From Verrucomicrobiota bacterium (GTDB lineage Bacteria; Verrucomicrobiota; Verrucomicrobiia; Limisphaerales; UBA1096), in assembly GCA_030749225.1 (NCBI GenBank), contig JASMKO010000007.1, positions 1 through 47,981 on the forward strand: DNA of 47,981 bases, given 5' to 3'. The translations under genes and the position numbers were made by a program. Shown piece by piece: positions 7,632 to 16,833 of the stretch (position 1 is the first letter of the stretch; each line of letters starts with the position of its first letter). A model generated the notes under the pieces. That model had not been told where the DNA came from and made no database searches. It worked only from the letters and a program-made list of their open reading frames with translations.

Positions 7632-8170
7632 TATTTCTTCAGCGCGGTCTCGATGGCGGCGATTACTTCCGGGGCATCCGGCTTGGTCCCCGGCGAGAAG
7701 CGCTTGATCACCTTGCCTGTCCCGTCGACCAGGAATTTCTCAAAGTTCCAGCGTATCTTGTCCGAGCCGCCTGACTCCTTCTTGAGCCGCTTGTAGAGCG
7801 GGTGAGCATTGTCGCCGTTCACCTCGATCTTCGAGTGAAGCGGGAAGGTGACTGAGTAGTTGTCGCTGCAAAACTTCTTGATTTCCAGCGGGCTGCCCGG
7901 TTCCTGCTTGCCAAACTGGTTGCAGGGGAAGCCCAGCACGGTGAAGCCCTTCTTGGCGTACTTCGAGTGTACGGCCTGAAGCTGCGTGTATTGATTGGTT
8001 AGTCCGCACTTGCTGGCGACATTGACGACCAGCATCACTTTGCCCTTGTGCGCGCCGAGGCTGGTTTTCATGCCGTCAATGTCCTTGAGCGGGATATCGA
8101 GGGTTGATTTCTCGGCACAAACTGCGCCAGTCAAGCCGATGGAGAGAATAAGCGTTGATGTGAGTTTCAT
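7631..8170 (-). CDS. Secreted glutathione peroxidase (Cys type)
   Basis: A 179-residue exported peroxidase. The ATG at 8170 starts a signal peptide ending near Val-Cys-Ala, so the mature enzyme should be periplasmic. Family motifs are clear: NVASKCGLTNQY with the peroxidatic Cys (not selenocysteine, codon TGC), GFPCNQFG with the conserved Gln, and WNFEKFLV with the conserved Trp. These three residues form the active site that reduces hydrogen or lipid peroxides; bacterial Cys forms often use thioredoxin as donor. A longer frame to 8338 overlaps the divergent ilvD gene and lacks family similarity, so I reject it. It is divergent from ilvD across about 76 bases. Confidence 0.92.
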   Translation of the reverse strand: MKLTSTLILSIGLTGAVCAEKSTLDIPLKDIDGMKTSLGAHKGKVMLVVNVASKCGLTNQYTQLQAVHSKYAKKGFTVLGFPCNQFGKQEPGSPLEIKKFCSDNYSVTFPLHSKIEVNGDNAHPLYKRLKKESGGSDKIRWNFEKFLVDGTGKVIKRFSPGTKPDAPEVIAAIETALKK

Positions 8171-8202
8171 GCGCGGCAATGATGGCAGCCGCCCCGGTAT
8201 TG

Positions 8203-8218
8203 TCAAATATTGATTTGA
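8203..8218. promoter_or_regulatory. Inverted repeat in the divergent ilvD / glutathione peroxidase promoter
   Basis: TCAAATATTGATTTGA is a perfect 6-base inverted repeat with a 4-base spacer in the 76-base divergent region. Its size and location suit a repressor or activator operator; on the minus strand a TTGACA overlaps its left arm. No bound protein can be named. Confidence 0.35.
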
Positions 8219-8236
8219 GTCTGTTGGCTTGTTTTC

Positions 8237-8241
8237 GGAGG
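8237..8241 (+). promoter_or_regulatory. Ribosome binding site deciding the ilvD start
   Basis: GGAGG lies five bases before a TTG at 8247 that is in frame with ilvD. The first in-frame ATG (8277) has no such site, which favours the TTG start and ten extra N-terminal residues. Confidence 0.6.
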
Positions 8242-8246
8242 GTAAT

Positions 8247-10001
8247 TTGTCGAGACTGCGCGGTCGTCGATTTGCGATGAGGAAGAAATTCAACAACAAA
8301 CAACAACGACCCAACACGCGGCCGCACTCCGCGGTCATGCTGGATGGTCCGGATCGCGCCCCGAGCCGGGCGATGCTCTACCCGACCGGCTTCAAGACGG
8401 CCGACTTTGGTAAGCCGATCATCGGCGTCGCCTCCACATGGAGCAACGTCACGCCGTGCAACATGCATATCGACGAGTTGGCACGCCTGGCCGAGGCCGG
8501 AACAAACAAGGCCGGGGGCAAGGCAATTGTGTTCAATACGATCACGATTTCCGACGGCATCTCGATGGGCACGGAGGGGATGAAGTATTCACTGGTGTCG
8601 CGCGAGGTCATCGCTGACTCGATTGAGACGGTCGTTGGATGCGAGTGCATGGACGGCTTCGTTGCCATCGGTGGGTGCGACAAGAACATGCCGGGCTGCA
8701 TGATTGCCATCGCACGGATGAACCGCCCGGCGGTCTTCGTTTATGGCGGCACGATTTTGCCGGGTTGCATCATGGGCGACTCGAGAAAACTCGACATCGT
8801 CTCCGTTTTCGAGGCGGTTGGTGCACACGCCAATGCCAACTTGTCCGACAAGGGCCTTGAGCAGATCACCGCCTGTGCAATTCCAGGGCCTGGCTCATGC
8901 GGTGGGATGTACACGGCCAACACTATGGCCAGCGCGATTGAGGCGATGGGAATGAGTTTGCCGGGCAGTAGCGCGCAGGCGGCGATCAGTTCGGCCAAGA
9001 AGAAAGATTGCCGTGAGGCCGGCGCCTCGGTTTTGAACTTGCTCAAGCTCGGCATCAAGCCGCGCGACATCATGACAAAGAAGGCATTCGAGAATGCCAT
9101 CACAGTGGTTATCGCGCTCGGCGGTTCGACGAATGCCGTGTTGCATCTATTGGCAATGGCGCACGCGGCCGGCGTCAACTTGAATATCGACGACTTCACG
9201 CGCATTGGCAAAAAGGTACCGGTACTGGCCGACCTCAAGCCGAGCGGCAAATACTTGATGAGCGAGTTGGTCGCTATCGGCGGCATCCAACCGATGATGA
9301 AAACGCTCCTGCGCGCCGGGTTGTTGCATGGCGATTGCCTTACGGTAACCGGCAGGACGATGGCGCAGAACCTGGCCAAGGCGAAGCTGTACCGCAAGGG
9401 ACAGAAAATCGTCCAGCCGATGAGTCGGCCAATCAAGAAGGATAGCCACCTCGTGGTGATGTACGGCAACCTTGCGCCGGGGGGCGGTGTGGCCAAGATC
9501 ACCGGGAAGGAGGGCATGAGCTTTACCGGCACGGCTAAACCGTTCGATTCCGAGGAGAAGGCGATGAAGTCGATCCTCGAAGGCAGAATTAAAAAGGGCG
9601 ACGTGATAGTCATCCGTTACGAGGGACCGAAAGGTGGCCCCGGCATGCGCGAGATGCTCGGCCCGACCGCGGCCATCATGGGCGCTGGCTTGGGAAACGA
9701 CGTGGCGCTGGTCACCGACGGCCGATTCTCCGGAGGGACACACGGTTTCGTCGTGGGACACATCACGCCGGAGGCGTATTCGGGCGGCGCGTTGGCTCTG
9801 GTGAAGCGCGGTGACTCGATCACCATCGATGCCGAGCTACGTCAACTCGTTCTCAACGTGTCGGCGAAGGAGTTGGCCAAGCGCCGAAAGGCATGGCGCA
9901 AACCAAGGCCGCGTTACACGAAGGGCGTGCTGGCGAAGTACGCCAGCGCCGTGACCTCGGCTTCGCTTGGCGCGGTGACGGACGATCACTTGGAGGTGTA
10001 A
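8247..10001 (+). CDS. ilvD: Dihydroxy-acid dehydratase
   Basis: Makes 2-keto acids from 2,3-dihydroxy acids in valine and isoleucine synthesis, and hence also feeds pantothenate and leucine synthesis. From the TTG at 8247 the protein has 584 residues; from the ATG at 8277 it has 574, the usual family size. The Fe-S cluster cysteines are visible in [18 protein letters not shown] and [14 protein letters not shown] (Cys61, 134 and 208 counted from the ATG). The C-terminal family segments [12 protein letters not shown] and [17 protein letters not shown] are intact. A strong GGAGG supports the TTG. The gene is monocistronic or leads into leuS, 51 bases on, across a double palindrome. Its ending (residues LAKRRK) uses a palindrome variant. 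Confidence 0.96.
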   Translation: MSRLRGRRFAMRKKFNNKQQRPNTRPHSAVMLDGPDRAPSRAMLYPTGFKTADFGKPIIGVASTWSNVTPCNMHIDELARLAEAGTNKAGGKAIVFNTITISDGISMGTEGMKYSLVSREVIADSIETVVGCECMDGFVAIGGCDKNMPGCMIAIARMNRPAVFVYGGTILPGCIMGDSRKLDIVSVFEAVGAHANANLSDKGLEQITACAIPGPGSCGGMYTANTMASAIEAMGMSLPGSSAQAAISSAKKKDCREAGASVLNLLKLGIKPRDIMTKKAFENAITVVIALGGSTNAVLHLLAMAHAAGVNLNIDDFTRIGKKVPVLADLKPSGKYLMSELVAIGGIQPMMKTLLRAGLLHGDCLTVTGRTMAQNLAKAKLYRKGQKIVQPMSRPIKKDSHLVVMYGNLAPGGGVAKITGKEGMSFTGTAKPFDSEEKAMKSILEGRIKKGDVIVIRYEGPKGGPGMREMLGPTAAIMGAGLGNDVALVTDGRFSGGTHGFVVGHITPEAYSGGALALVKRGDSITIDAELRQLVLNVSAKELAKRRKAWRKPRPRYTKGVLAKYASAVTSASLGAVTDDHLEV

Positions 10002-10022
10002 GCCAAGCGCTTGGCCAAGCGG
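10001..10022. repeat. Double dispersed palindrome between ilvD and leuS
   Basis: AGCCAAGCGCTTGGCCAAGC (10001-10020) contains one exact GCTTGGCCAAGC (10009-10020) and a half copy sharing the central AAGCGCTT, so the two units form one longer palindrome. It begins at the last base of ilvD and fills nearly half of the intergenic gap, showing that the element is not confined to coding DNA. Confidence 0.8.
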
Positions 10023-10052
10023 CAATCCGACTGAGGCAGTTTATCCGCAACC

Positions 10053-12716
10053 ATGCGTAGACAATATCCGTTCCAAATTTTCGAACCTAAGTGGCAGGCG
10101 TATTGGCATGATCGCGAGACGTTCCGAGCGTGGAACCCCGGCGAGAGCGTCCCCGCTGATCATCCGTTCCATGAGCGTCATCTGGACGCGAACCCCGGTG
10201 ATATTCCGAAATATTATATCCTCGACATGTTCCCGTATCCGTCCGGCGCAGGGCTGCATGTTGGACACCCTGAGGGCTACACCGCCACCGACATCCTCGC
10301 CCGCTACAAGCGCATGCTCGGTTTCAATGTGCTGCACCCGATCGGCTGGGATGCGTTTGGTCTGCCTGCAGAGCAGTACGCCATCAAAACCGGTCAGCAT
10401 CCGCGCATTACCACCGAGGCCAACGTTGCCAACTTTAAGCGCCAGATTCAGTCACTGGGCTTCAGCTACGACTGGAGCCGCGAAATCAACACCACCGACC
10501 CTGCTTACTACCGGTGGACGCAGTGGGTTTTCCTGCAGCTTTACAACTCGTGGTTCAACCCCGCAACAAACAAGGCGGAGTCGATCGACACGCTGGCTTT
10601 TCCGCCGGATGCGACGACCGACGAGCAGCGCCGCGCCTGGTGCAACAGCCATCGACTGGCCTATGTGAGCGAGGCGCCTGTAAACTGGTGCCCTGAACTG
10701 GGCACTGTGCTGGCTAACGAAGAGGTCAAGGACGGTGTCAGCGAGGTCGGTGGATTCTCAGTGGAGCGTAAGCCGATGCGCCAATGGATGCTCAGAATCA
10801 CCGCTTTTGCACAGCGGTTGCTGGACGACCTCGGCGGAATCGACTGGAGCGACTCGCTCAAGGAAATGCAGCGTAACTGGATCGGCCGCTCCGATGGGGC
10901 GGAGGCGGTGTTCCGCGTTGACGGCTCCGGCATCAAAATCCCCGTATTCACTACACGGCCGGACACGCTGTTCGGTGCGACGTACATGGTGCTCTCGCCA
11001 GAGAGCGATTTGCTCGGGCAGATTGTCACCGATGAACATCGGGCCGCTGTCGAGGCGTACCAGGCTGAGGCGGCCCGGAAGAGTGATCTTGAGCGCACCG
11101 ACTTGGCCAAGGAGAAAAGCGGCGTGTTCACCGGCGCGTTCGCGGTTAACCCAGCCAACGGTCGGCCGTTGCCGATCTGGACGGCTGACTACGTGCTTTC
11201 CGGCTACGGCACGGGGGCGATCATGGCGGTGCCGGCTCACGACACGCGCGACCTGGAGTTTGCGCAGAAATTTAAACTTTCGATCGAGGTGGTGGTGAAG
11301 GCCCCGGAAGGTGAAGAGTCGCTTGGCTTCACCGGTGATGGCACGGCCGTGAACTCCGGTTTTCTCGATGGTCTGCCAACGCCCGAGGCCAAGCGCAACA
11401 TCACTGCTTGGCTTGAGGAAAAGGCGCTTGGCCGAGGGAGGGTCAATTATAAGCTGCGCGATTGGCTCTTCAGCCGGCAACGCTACTGGGGCGAACCGTT
11501 CCCGATCGTCTGGGATGACGGTGGACACCTTGCCCTGGGCGAAGGTGACCTGCCGCTCACGCCCCCGGACTTGACCGACTTTAAGCCAACTGGCACCGGC
11601 GAGCCACCGCTGGCGCGAGCCGGCGATTGGTGTCAGGCCGGCGACGGTCTCAAGCGGGAGACAAACACCATGCCGCAATGGGCCGGCAGTTGCTGGTATT
11701 ACCTACGCTACCTGGACGCCAGCAACGGCAAGCGATTCATCGGCGAGTCGCCTGAGCGTTACTGGATGGGGACATCCGGTGAAGGTGTCACCCCGGGGGT
11801 GGATCTTTACGTTGGCGGGACGGAACATGCCGTGTTGCATCTGCTCTACTCGCGGTTCTGGCACAAGGTGTTGTTTGACCTAGGCTACGTTACCACGTCG
11901 GAACCGTTTTACAAACTGGTCAACCAGGGACTGATTCTCGGCGAGGACGGCCAGAAGATGTCGAAGTCACGGGGCAACGTCGTCAACCCGGACGACATTC
12001 TCGATGAGTTTGGCTCGGACGCCTTCCGCCTGTACGAGATGTTCATGGGGCCGCTCGAGATGGTGAAGCCATGGAACACCAAGGGCGTCGAGGGTGTCTA
12101 CCGGTTCCTCGGTCGCGTATGGCGCATGTTCATCGACGAGCAGAGCGAAAAGGAGTTCGAGCAGCAACTGACGGCGAACCCGGACGCCGGGTTGGATCTG
12201 CTCTCGCGATTGAAACTGGACGAAGCCGTGGGGCAGGCGAAGGCTACGTCACGGCAGCTCAAGGTGCTGCACACCTGCATCAAGAAGGTGACCGATGACC
12301 TGGAGCACCTCCGCTTCAACACCGCCATCTCCGCGCTGATGGTGTTTACCAACGAGGCCTCCAACTGGAACATCCGGCCGTTGGTCGTAATGAACGATTT
12401 TCTGCTGCTACTCTCGCCGTTCGCCCCTCACATTGCCGAGGAACTGTATGCCAAGGCCAACGGGGGCGGCTCAACTCTGGCCTATCAACCTTGGCCAAGC
12501 TACGACGAGGCGCACCTCGTCGAGTCCATCAACGAGATGGCTGTGCAGGTTAACGGCAAGCTTCGCGACCGCATTCAGATCCCAGCGGGGATGGACAAGG
12601 CCGAGATTGAGAGGATCGCCCGGGAGTGCGAAAATGTCCTCCGCCATACCGAAGGCAGAAAGGTAAAAAAAGTAATCGTCATACCTGGCAAACTGGTGAA
12701 CATTGTCGCCGTGTGA
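10053..12716 (+). CDS. leuS: Leucyl-tRNA synthetase
   Basis: Class I aminoacyl-tRNA synthetase of 887 residues that charges tRNA-Leu. The ATP-binding signatures are present: HVGH at residues 69-72 ([16 protein letters not shown]) and KMSKS at 635-639. The editing (CP1) domain lies between, with [18 protein letters not shown] and the AVPAHDTRD segment where the conserved Asp supports hydrolysis of misacylated tRNA. The C-terminus carries the anticodon-binding helices and the final VNGKLRDRI segment typical of bacterial LeuRS. Length is as expected. Start at ATG 10053, just after a double palindrome. Two palindrome copies lie within (11102 as Leu-Ala-Lys, 12490 as Trp-Pro-Ser). Confidence 0.97.
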   Translation: MRRQYPFQIFEPKWQAYWHDRETFRAWNPGESVPADHPFHERHLDANPGDIPKYYILDMFPYPSGAGLHVGHPEGYTATDILARYKRMLGFNVLHPIGWDAFGLPAEQYAIKTGQHPRITTEANVANFKRQIQSLGFSYDWSREINTTDPAYYRWTQWVFLQLYNSWFNPATNKAESIDTLAFPPDATTDEQRRAWCNSHRLAYVSEAPVNWCPELGTVLANEEVKDGVSEVGGFSVERKPMRQWMLRITAFAQRLLDDLGGIDWSDSLKEMQRNWIGRSDGAEAVFRVDGSGIKIPVFTTRPDTLFGATYMVLSPESDLLGQIVTDEHRAAVEAYQAEAARKSDLERTDLAKEKSGVFTGAFAVNPANGRPLPIWTADYVLSGYGTGAIMAVPAHDTRDLEFAQKFKLSIEVVVKAPEGEESLGFTGDGTAVNSGFLDGLPTPEAKRNITAWLEEKALGRGRVNYKLRDWLFSRQRYWGEPFPIVWDDGGHLALGEGDLPLTPPDLTDFKPTGTGEPPLARAGDWCQAGDGLKRETNTMPQWAGSCWYYLRYLDASNGKRFIGESPERYWMGTSGEGVTPGVDLYVGGTEHAVLHLLYSRFWHKVLFDLGYVTTSEPFYKLVNQGLILGEDGQKMSKSRGNVVNPDDILDEFGSDAFRLYEMFMGPLEMVKPWNTKGVEGVYRFLGRVWRMFIDEQSEKEFEQQLTANPDAGLDLLSRLKLDEAVGQAKATSRQLKVLHTCIKKVTDDLEHLRFNTAISALMVFTNEASNWNIRPLVVMNDFLLLLSPFAPHIAEELYAKANGGGSTLAYQPWPSYDEAHLVESINEMAVQVNGKLRDRIQIPAGMDKAEIERIARECENVLRHTEGRKVKKVIVIPGKLVNIVAV

Positions 12717-12769
12717 GGTTCTCGCCCACCGAGATTGCCCGGAATCATTTTACGCCGAAGGAGCGGAAT

Positions 12770-12868
12770 ATGCTTTGCACGGTGGCACTGCTCCTGCTTG
12801 TCGGGTGGGGTGTGAAATCATGTATCTTGATCCCCAGCACACCCCCGGCCGGACAGACTGAAAACTGA
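12770..12868 (+). CDS. 32-residue putative membrane peptide
   Basis: An ATG at 12770 preceded by an AAGGAG-like site (about 12757-12762) opens a 32-residue frame. The product is hydrophobic from residue 2 to about 21 (LCTVALLLLVGWGVKSCILI) with two cysteines, then a short polar tail rich in Pro and Thr. The TGA overlaps the next ATG by one base (TGATG), the same coupling seen elsewhere in the window. It could be a single-pass membrane peptide, a signal-peptide-like leader, or a translated upstream frame that controls the Minf_1886 gene. The good ribosome site and overlap argue against chance. I do not recognise a family. Confidence 0.55.
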   Translation: MLCTVALLLLVGWGVKSCILIPSTPPAGQTEN

Positions 12869-13305
12869 TGCAACAGTTCGACTACAATGAAGTGCTGGAG
12901 GCCATCTTGGCGAAGGACAATCGGTATCCGCGAGAGGCGTACCAATTTGTCCGCGAGGGGCTTGATTACACACAGCACAAGATGGCCAGAATGTCCGGCA
13001 CGAATGAGCCGCGGCACGTCACCGGTCGGGAGTTGACCGACGGCATGCGGCAATACGCGCTTGAGACCTACGGGCCGATGGCCAAGCTTCTGCTTGATGA
13101 ATGGGGTATCCGATCCACTGAGGACTTCGGTGAGATCGTCTTTAACCTCGTCGAGAACAATCTCTTGGCTAAGACGGAGAACGACACTCGGGACGATTTT
13201 GCGGGGGGGTACGATTTCGGTGAGGCGTTCACTGCGCCGTTCGAGCCGATGGCCAAGCAAGGGAAAAAATCGGCCAAGCCGTCCAAGGCCAAGCGGGCCG
13301 AATAA
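12868..13305 (+). CDS. Minf_1886 family protein
   Basis: A 145-residue cytoplasmic protein of the conserved but uncharacterised Minf_1886 family. The family pattern is recognisable throughout: FDYNEVLEAILAKDNRYPRE near the start, then the YQFVREGLDYTQ helix, RHVTGRELTDGMRQYALETY, the GPMAKLLLDEWGI helix and DFGEIVFNLVENNLLAKTE, ending with GGYDFGEAF. The last 25 residues are Lys/Ala-rich and probably disordered. The function is not known. The ATG overlaps the stop of the 32-residue membrane peptide by one base, suggesting coupled translation. The distribution of this family in Verrucomicrobiota and relatives is one of the clues to the host group. It ends 18 bases from the convergent CBS gene. 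Confidence 0.85.
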   Translation: MQQFDYNEVLEAILAKDNRYPREAYQFVREGLDYTQHKMARMSGTNEPRHVTGRELTDGMRQYALETYGPMAKLLLDEWGIRSTEDFGEIVFNLVENNLLAKTENDTRDDFAGGYDFGEAFTAPFEPMAKQGKKSAKPSKAKRAE

Positions 13306-13306
13306 C

Positions 13307-13322
13307 GCCCGGTCGAGCGGGC
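13307..13322. terminator. GC-rich hairpin between convergent genes
   Basis: GCCCG (13307-13311) and CGGGC (13318-13322) form a short inverted repeat with a 6-base loop, filling the 18-base gap between the stops of the Minf_1886 and CBS genes. No strong T tract follows on either strand, so termination is plausible by position only. Confidence 0.35.
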
Positions 13323-13323
13323 A

Positions 13324-13755
13324 CTAAAATCCAGGTGCGATATAGCGCTCGAGTTGCTCGATGATGTGATCCTTTTGCGACACCGTCAGCACCAACAGGT
13401 CGGTGGAGGAAATGACGCCGAGCACTTTTCCATTCTCAACCACCGGCAGGTGGCGAATCCGGTTCTTGCCCATGATATCCAAGCACTTCTCGATATTGGC
13501 CTCCGGATCCACCTGGATCACCTTGCAATTCATGATTTCCGAGACCTTGGTCGACTTTGAGGAGCGATCCTTCAGCATCACTTTACGCGTGTAGTCCCGC
13601 TCGGAGATGATGCCTAGCAACTTTTCCTTATCGATCACCATTAGTGCGCCCACCTTGAATTTGTCCATCGCCTTGACAGCCTCGAACACCGTGGCACCCG
13701 GCGCAACGGATCGGACGATCCCTTGGCGATTTTTCAATATTTCCCTGGCAATCAT
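13324..13755 (-). CDS. Stand-alone two-CBS-domain protein
   Basis: A 143-residue protein consisting only of two CBS motifs (about residues 10-65 and 75-135), the Bateman module that senses adenine nucleotides or similar ligands. Typical strand-helix patterns are VGALMVIDKEKLLGIISERD in the first and the IRHLPVVENGKVLGVISSTD element in the second. I chose ATG 13755 (Met-Ile-Ala-Arg-Glu); the longer frame to 13854 overlaps hisS and carries unrelated residues. It lies 71 bases downstream of hisS on the same strand. Stand-alone CBS proteins may regulate partners in trans; no partner can be assigned here. Confidence 0.88.
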   Translation of the reverse strand: MIAREILKNRQGIVRSVAPGATVFEAVKAMDKFKVGALMVIDKEKLLGIISERDYTRKVMLKDRSSKSTKVSEIMNCKVIQVDPEANIEKCLDIMGKNRIRHLPVVENGKVLGVISSTDLLVLTVSQKDHIIEQLERYIAPGF

Positions 13756-13825
13756 CGGCGTTCTGCTTCGTGCGAATGATGATGTCCTTCCCTCCGCATA
13801 TGTCCAGAGTATAAATTGGCAGGAA

Positions 13826-15067
13826 TTAGCCCTGTAATGAAGTAACAACCTCAATCAACGGTACAGTCATTTCCACGCGGGTTTCGAGATTTTTTATGGT
13901 TGTTTGGTTGAGGTTTTGGAGGGTGATGAGCCAGGTGGTTTCCAGTTCGAGGGCGCGCTTGAATTGTTTGTCCGGCCTCGCTTTGAGGAGGGGATACTCG
14001 GTGAGCAAGCCGGCTTGGCGGAGTTGTTGCACGAGGCCAAGCGAGGCCTTACGGAGGGATTCGTCGGTGATCTGCACAAAGGCATCGAGCGTTTGGCCAA
14101 GCGGAGGGATGAGGTCACGATCCTTGAGCAACTCGGCCAGTACGACGTCGCCCATGCCGAAGCCAAGCGCGGGCAGGTCGGTTTTGCCACCGGAGATCAG
14201 TTTGACGAGGTGATCGTAGCGGCCACCGCCGGCGATCGCCCGGAATTTGCCGCGTTTGTCGAACGCCTCGTAAACCGGGCCAGTGTAGTAGGCCAGGCCA
14301 CGGATAATGCGGTAGTCGACTTTGATGAAGTCGCCCAGGCCCCGCGCCTCGATATTCCCGATGATGGCGGAAAGTTCATCGGTTGGTTGGCCGCCCTCGA
14401 TGAAGTCGTTCACCTGCTCCCTGGAGAAGCCAAGTTTGGCCAGTTTCTTGCCGGAGACGGCCGGTTCTTCACGCTCCAGTTTGTCGACAATCTGATAGAA
14501 TTCGTAGGCATCATCTTTCTTGCCGCCGCCGTTCTCAAAAAACTCCTGCCAGGCGCGTCGGCTGCTGAGGCGGATGATGAAGTCGTCGCTCATGAGTTTG
14601 AGATCACGGAGCGTATCGATCAGCAACGCGATCAGTTCGGCGTCAGCGGCCAGGTTTTCTTCGCCGAGGATGTCAGCATTGAACTGAAAGTGCTCGCGGA
14701 GACGCCCCTTCTGCTGGCGCTCATAGCGGAACAGTTGAGGGATAGAAAACCACTTGATTGGTTTCTTGTAGTTGCGCGTGTGCGCGGCGGCCATCCGGGC
14801 GAGGGTGGGGGTCATCTCCGGGCGGAGTGAGACGTCGCGTTCGCCCTTGTCCGAAAAGTTGTATAGTTGCCCGACGATCTCGTCGCCGCTTTTCTTGGTG
14901 TACAACTCGAGTTCCTCGATGGGCGGGCCGTCGTATTCGCGGAAGCCGTACCGCTCGGCAGTGCCGCGCCAGGTGTCGAATATGTGGCGGCGGAGGTCGA
15001 GGCTCCACGAGTCCGGGGTGGGCATCGGCTCAGGATAAAAATCGCGAAATCCGGGGAGTCCTTTCAT
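13826..15067 (-). CDS. hisS: Histidyl-tRNA synthetase
   Basis: A class II aminoacyl-tRNA synthetase of 413 residues that charges tRNA-His. Motif 1 begins around LPGFRDFYPE; the motif 2 Arg region is FRYERQQKGRLREHFQFNAD; the His-specific segment RGLAYYTGPVYE and motif 3 (ALGFGMGDVV) follow. The C-terminal HGTP anticodon-binding domain is present but compact. Start ATG 15067. It is downstream of the HAD phosphatase (30-base gap) in the rpmE-prfA-HAD-hisS-CBS run, which may be one transcript. A palindrome variant lies at 14092 as Leu-Gly-Gln-Thr. The overall sequence (SLRPEMTPTLARM) is of the branch also found in archaea and some deep bacteria. Confidence 0.95.
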   Translation of the reverse strand: MKGLPGFRDFYPEPMPTPDSWSLDLRRHIFDTWRGTAERYGFREYDGPPIEELELYTKKSGDEIVGQLYNFSDKGERDVSLRPEMTPTLARMAAAHTRNYKKPIKWFSIPQLFRYERQQKGRLREHFQFNADILGEENLAADAELIALLIDTLRDLKLMSDDFIIRLSSRRAWQEFFENGGGKKDDAYEFYQIVDKLEREEPAVSGKKLAKLGFSREQVNDFIEGGQPTDELSAIIGNIEARGLGDFIKVDYRIIRGLAYYTGPVYEAFDKRGKFRAIAGGGRYDHLVKLISGGKTDLPALGFGMGDVVLAELLKDRDLIPPLGQTLDAFVQITDESLRKASLGLVQQLRQAGLLTEYPLLKARPDKQFKRALELETTWLITLQNLNQTTIKNLETRVEMTVPLIEVVTSLQG

Positions 15068-15097
15068 GGATCAACGTCCGCTTGCCCAAGCCCGGGG

Positions 15098-15676
15098 TCA
15101 GCGGTTGGCGGCGGCGAGCATTTCACGGACATCGACCGGCTCCATGCCAGCGGCGATGATCGCCTTGATGCCCATGTCCGCGTCTTCATACGCCCGGCAC
15201 TTTTCCGGTGCAACCTTGATTCGTCGCGCAGCCTCGAGAAATGAGTCTGGCGCCGGCTTGGGGTTGGCGACATCCTGACTGGTGACGATGGCGTCGAAAT
15301 AGTGCCGGATGCCGCAGTGTTGCAGGATGCCCTCGACTGTCTCGTGCGTGCCGCCGGAGGCGATGGCCATCGGGAGTTTGCCGTGGTTTTCTCGTACGAT
15401 CTGCATGACCTCGGGGATTTCGCCGGCGTCGGTGATCAACTCCATGTATCTGGCTTCCTTCTGGAAGGTGACGGCTTCGGCGTCGATTTTAACGCCTTGT
15501 TCCTCGGAGAGCATCTGCAGAACCTTGAACGGCGAGACGCCGCCCAGCGCATAAAATCGGTCCTCGGGAAACTCAAGCCCGTGCTTGGCCGTGGTGGAGC
15601 ACCAGGCCGCGTAGTGTATCGGCATGGTGTCGACGACCGTGCCATCACAATCAAATACCAGTCCTTCAGGTTGCAT
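15098..15676 (-). CDS. HAD-superfamily phosphatase, beta-phosphoglucomutase-like
   Basis: A 192-residue HAD hydrolase. Motif I is FDCDGTVVDT (Asp nucleophile and acid/base Asp) at residues 8-17, motif II is IASGGTHET, motif III Lys is in NPKPAPDSF, and motif IV is YEDADMGIKAIIAAGM, giving a complete catalytic set. The cap domain has the size and helical pattern of the phosphoglycolate / beta-phosphoglucomutase branch; the substrate is probably a small sugar phosphate or phosphoglycolate but cannot be fixed. ATG 15676 is 11 bases after the prfA stop, and hisS follows 30 bases later, indicating co-transcription with translation genes without an obvious shared function. Confidence 0.88.
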   Translation of the reverse strand: MQPEGLVFDCDGTVVDTMPIHYAAWCSTTAKHGLEFPEDRFYALGGVSPFKVLQMLSEEQGVKIDAEAVTFQKEARYMELITDAGEIPEVMQIVRENHGKLPMAIASGGTHETVEGILQHCGIRHYFDAIVTSQDVANPKPAPDSFLEAARRIKVAPEKCRAYEDADMGIKAIIAAGMEPVDVREMLAAANR

Positions 15677-15687
15677 AAAGTGTTCGG

Positions 15688-16764
15688 TTACTCGAGGGCT
15701 GCCAGTCGTTCCTTGAGGTCGTTGGCGAGCAGGGCAGAAACGACTTCCTCGATCTCGCCCTCTATGAAGGTCGGTAGGCTGTGCAGTGTGAGGTCGATGC
15801 GGTGATCGGTCACGCGGTTTTGTGAAAAGTTGTAGGTGCGGATGCGTTCGTTGCGTTCACCGGTGCCAATCTGCGACTTGCGCTCGGCGGCGTACTTGGC
15901 GTGTTCCTCGGATACCTTTTGCTCGAGCAGGCGGGAGCGGAGGACCTTCATCGCCTGTTCCTTGTTTTTTTGCTGCGAACGTCCATCCATGCAGCGGACG
16001 ATGATGCCACTTGGCTTGTGCTGGACCTGCACCGCGGAGTCGGTCGTGTTCACCCCCTGGCCCCCCGGGCCAGAGGCGCGGCAGACGTTGATTTCCAGGT
16101 CGTCCGGCTTGATTTCGATTTCCACCTCCTCCGCCTCGGGCAGCACGGCGACGGTCACGGTGCTAGTGTGTACACGGCCCTGTGTTTCGGTGGTTGGCAC
16201 GCGCTGCACGCGATGGACGCCGCTCTCGAACTTGAGTTTTCGGAACACATCCTGCCCCTTGATGCCAAACACGACTTCCTTGAAGCCGCCGAGGTCGGAT
16301 GCGCTGGCGTCCATTGGTTCGACCTTCCAGCCTTGCGATTCCGCATAGCGGATATACATGCGGTGTAGGTCGGCGCAGAACAGGGCAGACTCCGCGCCGC
16401 CGGCACCGGCGCGAATCTCGATGATCGTGTCGCGTGAGTCGGTCGGATCGGGCGGGATGACGCCATATTGCAACTTGAGTTCGAGTTGATCCCGTTCCGT
16501 CTCGAGAGTGGGCAGTTCCTCCTTGGCCAAGCCTGCCAGTTCTGATTCCGCCGACTCGGACTGGATCAGTTCCCGGTTGGCGGCGATGTCATCTAGGAGT
16601 TTCAGGTAGCGCTCGCCCCACTCGGCCAGTTTTTTCATCCGCGAATATTCACGGGACAACTCGACGAGGTGCCGGTTGTCGCCGGCCACATCTGGACTGC
16701 CTAGGGCGCTTTCCAGTTCGTCTCGGCGCTTGCAGAACTGCTCAATGTGGGGTTGCAGATTCAC
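15688..16764 (-). CDS. prfA: Peptide chain release factor 1
   Basis: A 358-residue class I release factor that recognises UAA and UAG and hydrolyses peptidyl-tRNA. The catalytic GGQ loop is present (RASGPGGQGVNTTDSAVQV), and the stop-codon-recognition tripeptide is in the VQRVPTTETQGRVHTS segment, where PTT takes the place of the more usual PAT or PVT, keeping the P-X-T form typical of RF1 rather than the SPF of RF2. The start is a GTG at 16764, with AGGAG only one base upstream, so the true start could differ slightly. An exact palindrome copy at 16522 is read as Leu-Ala-Lys. No internal frameshift signal is present, as expected for RF1. Confidence 0.95.
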   Translation of the reverse strand: MNLQPHIEQFCKRRDELESALGSPDVAGDNRHLVELSREYSRMKKLAEWGERYLKLLDDIAANRELIQSESAESELAGLAKEELPTLETERDQLELKLQYGVIPPDPTDSRDTIIEIRAGAGGAESALFCADLHRMYIRYAESQGWKVEPMDASASDLGGFKEVVFGIKGQDVFRKLKFESGVHRVQRVPTTETQGRVHTSTVTVAVLPEAEEVEIEIKPDDLEINVCRASGPGGQGVNTTDSAVQVQHKPSGIIVRCMDGRSQQKNKEQAMKVLRSRLLEQKVSEEHAKYAAERKSQIGTGERNERIRTYNFSQNRVTDHRIDLTLHSLPTFIEGEIEEVVSALLANDLKERLAALE

Positions 16765-16781
16765 GCTCCTAAAACAGCGAA

Positions 16782-16817
16782 CGCCCGCGGGAGAAAACCG
16801 TGTCTCTGCCGCGGGCG
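16782..16817 (-). other. Strong hairpin between rpmE and prfA
   Basis: CGCCCGCGG (16782-16790) and CCGCGGGCG (16809-16817) are a perfect 9-base inverted repeat, with GAGA/TCTC able to extend the stem into the loop. On the minus strand it follows the rpmE stop by about 16 bases and precedes the prfA start by about 17. No immediate T tract follows, so it may slow RNA decay, attenuate prfA or act as a weak terminator. Confidence 0.6.
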
Positions 16818-16833
16818 AACTGCTGAAAACAGG

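Noticed and set aside
8741-9761. Long minus-strand frames opposite ilvD
   Set aside because: They are shadows of the ilvD codons; the IlvD motifs on the plus strand are unmistakable.
13904-14830. 308-residue plus-strand frame opposite hisS
   Set aside because: HisS motifs on the minus strand are complete; the plus frame shows no family feature.
15688-16764. RF2 with internal frameshift
   Set aside because: The frame is continuous and the recognition tripeptide is of P-X-T type, which is RF1.
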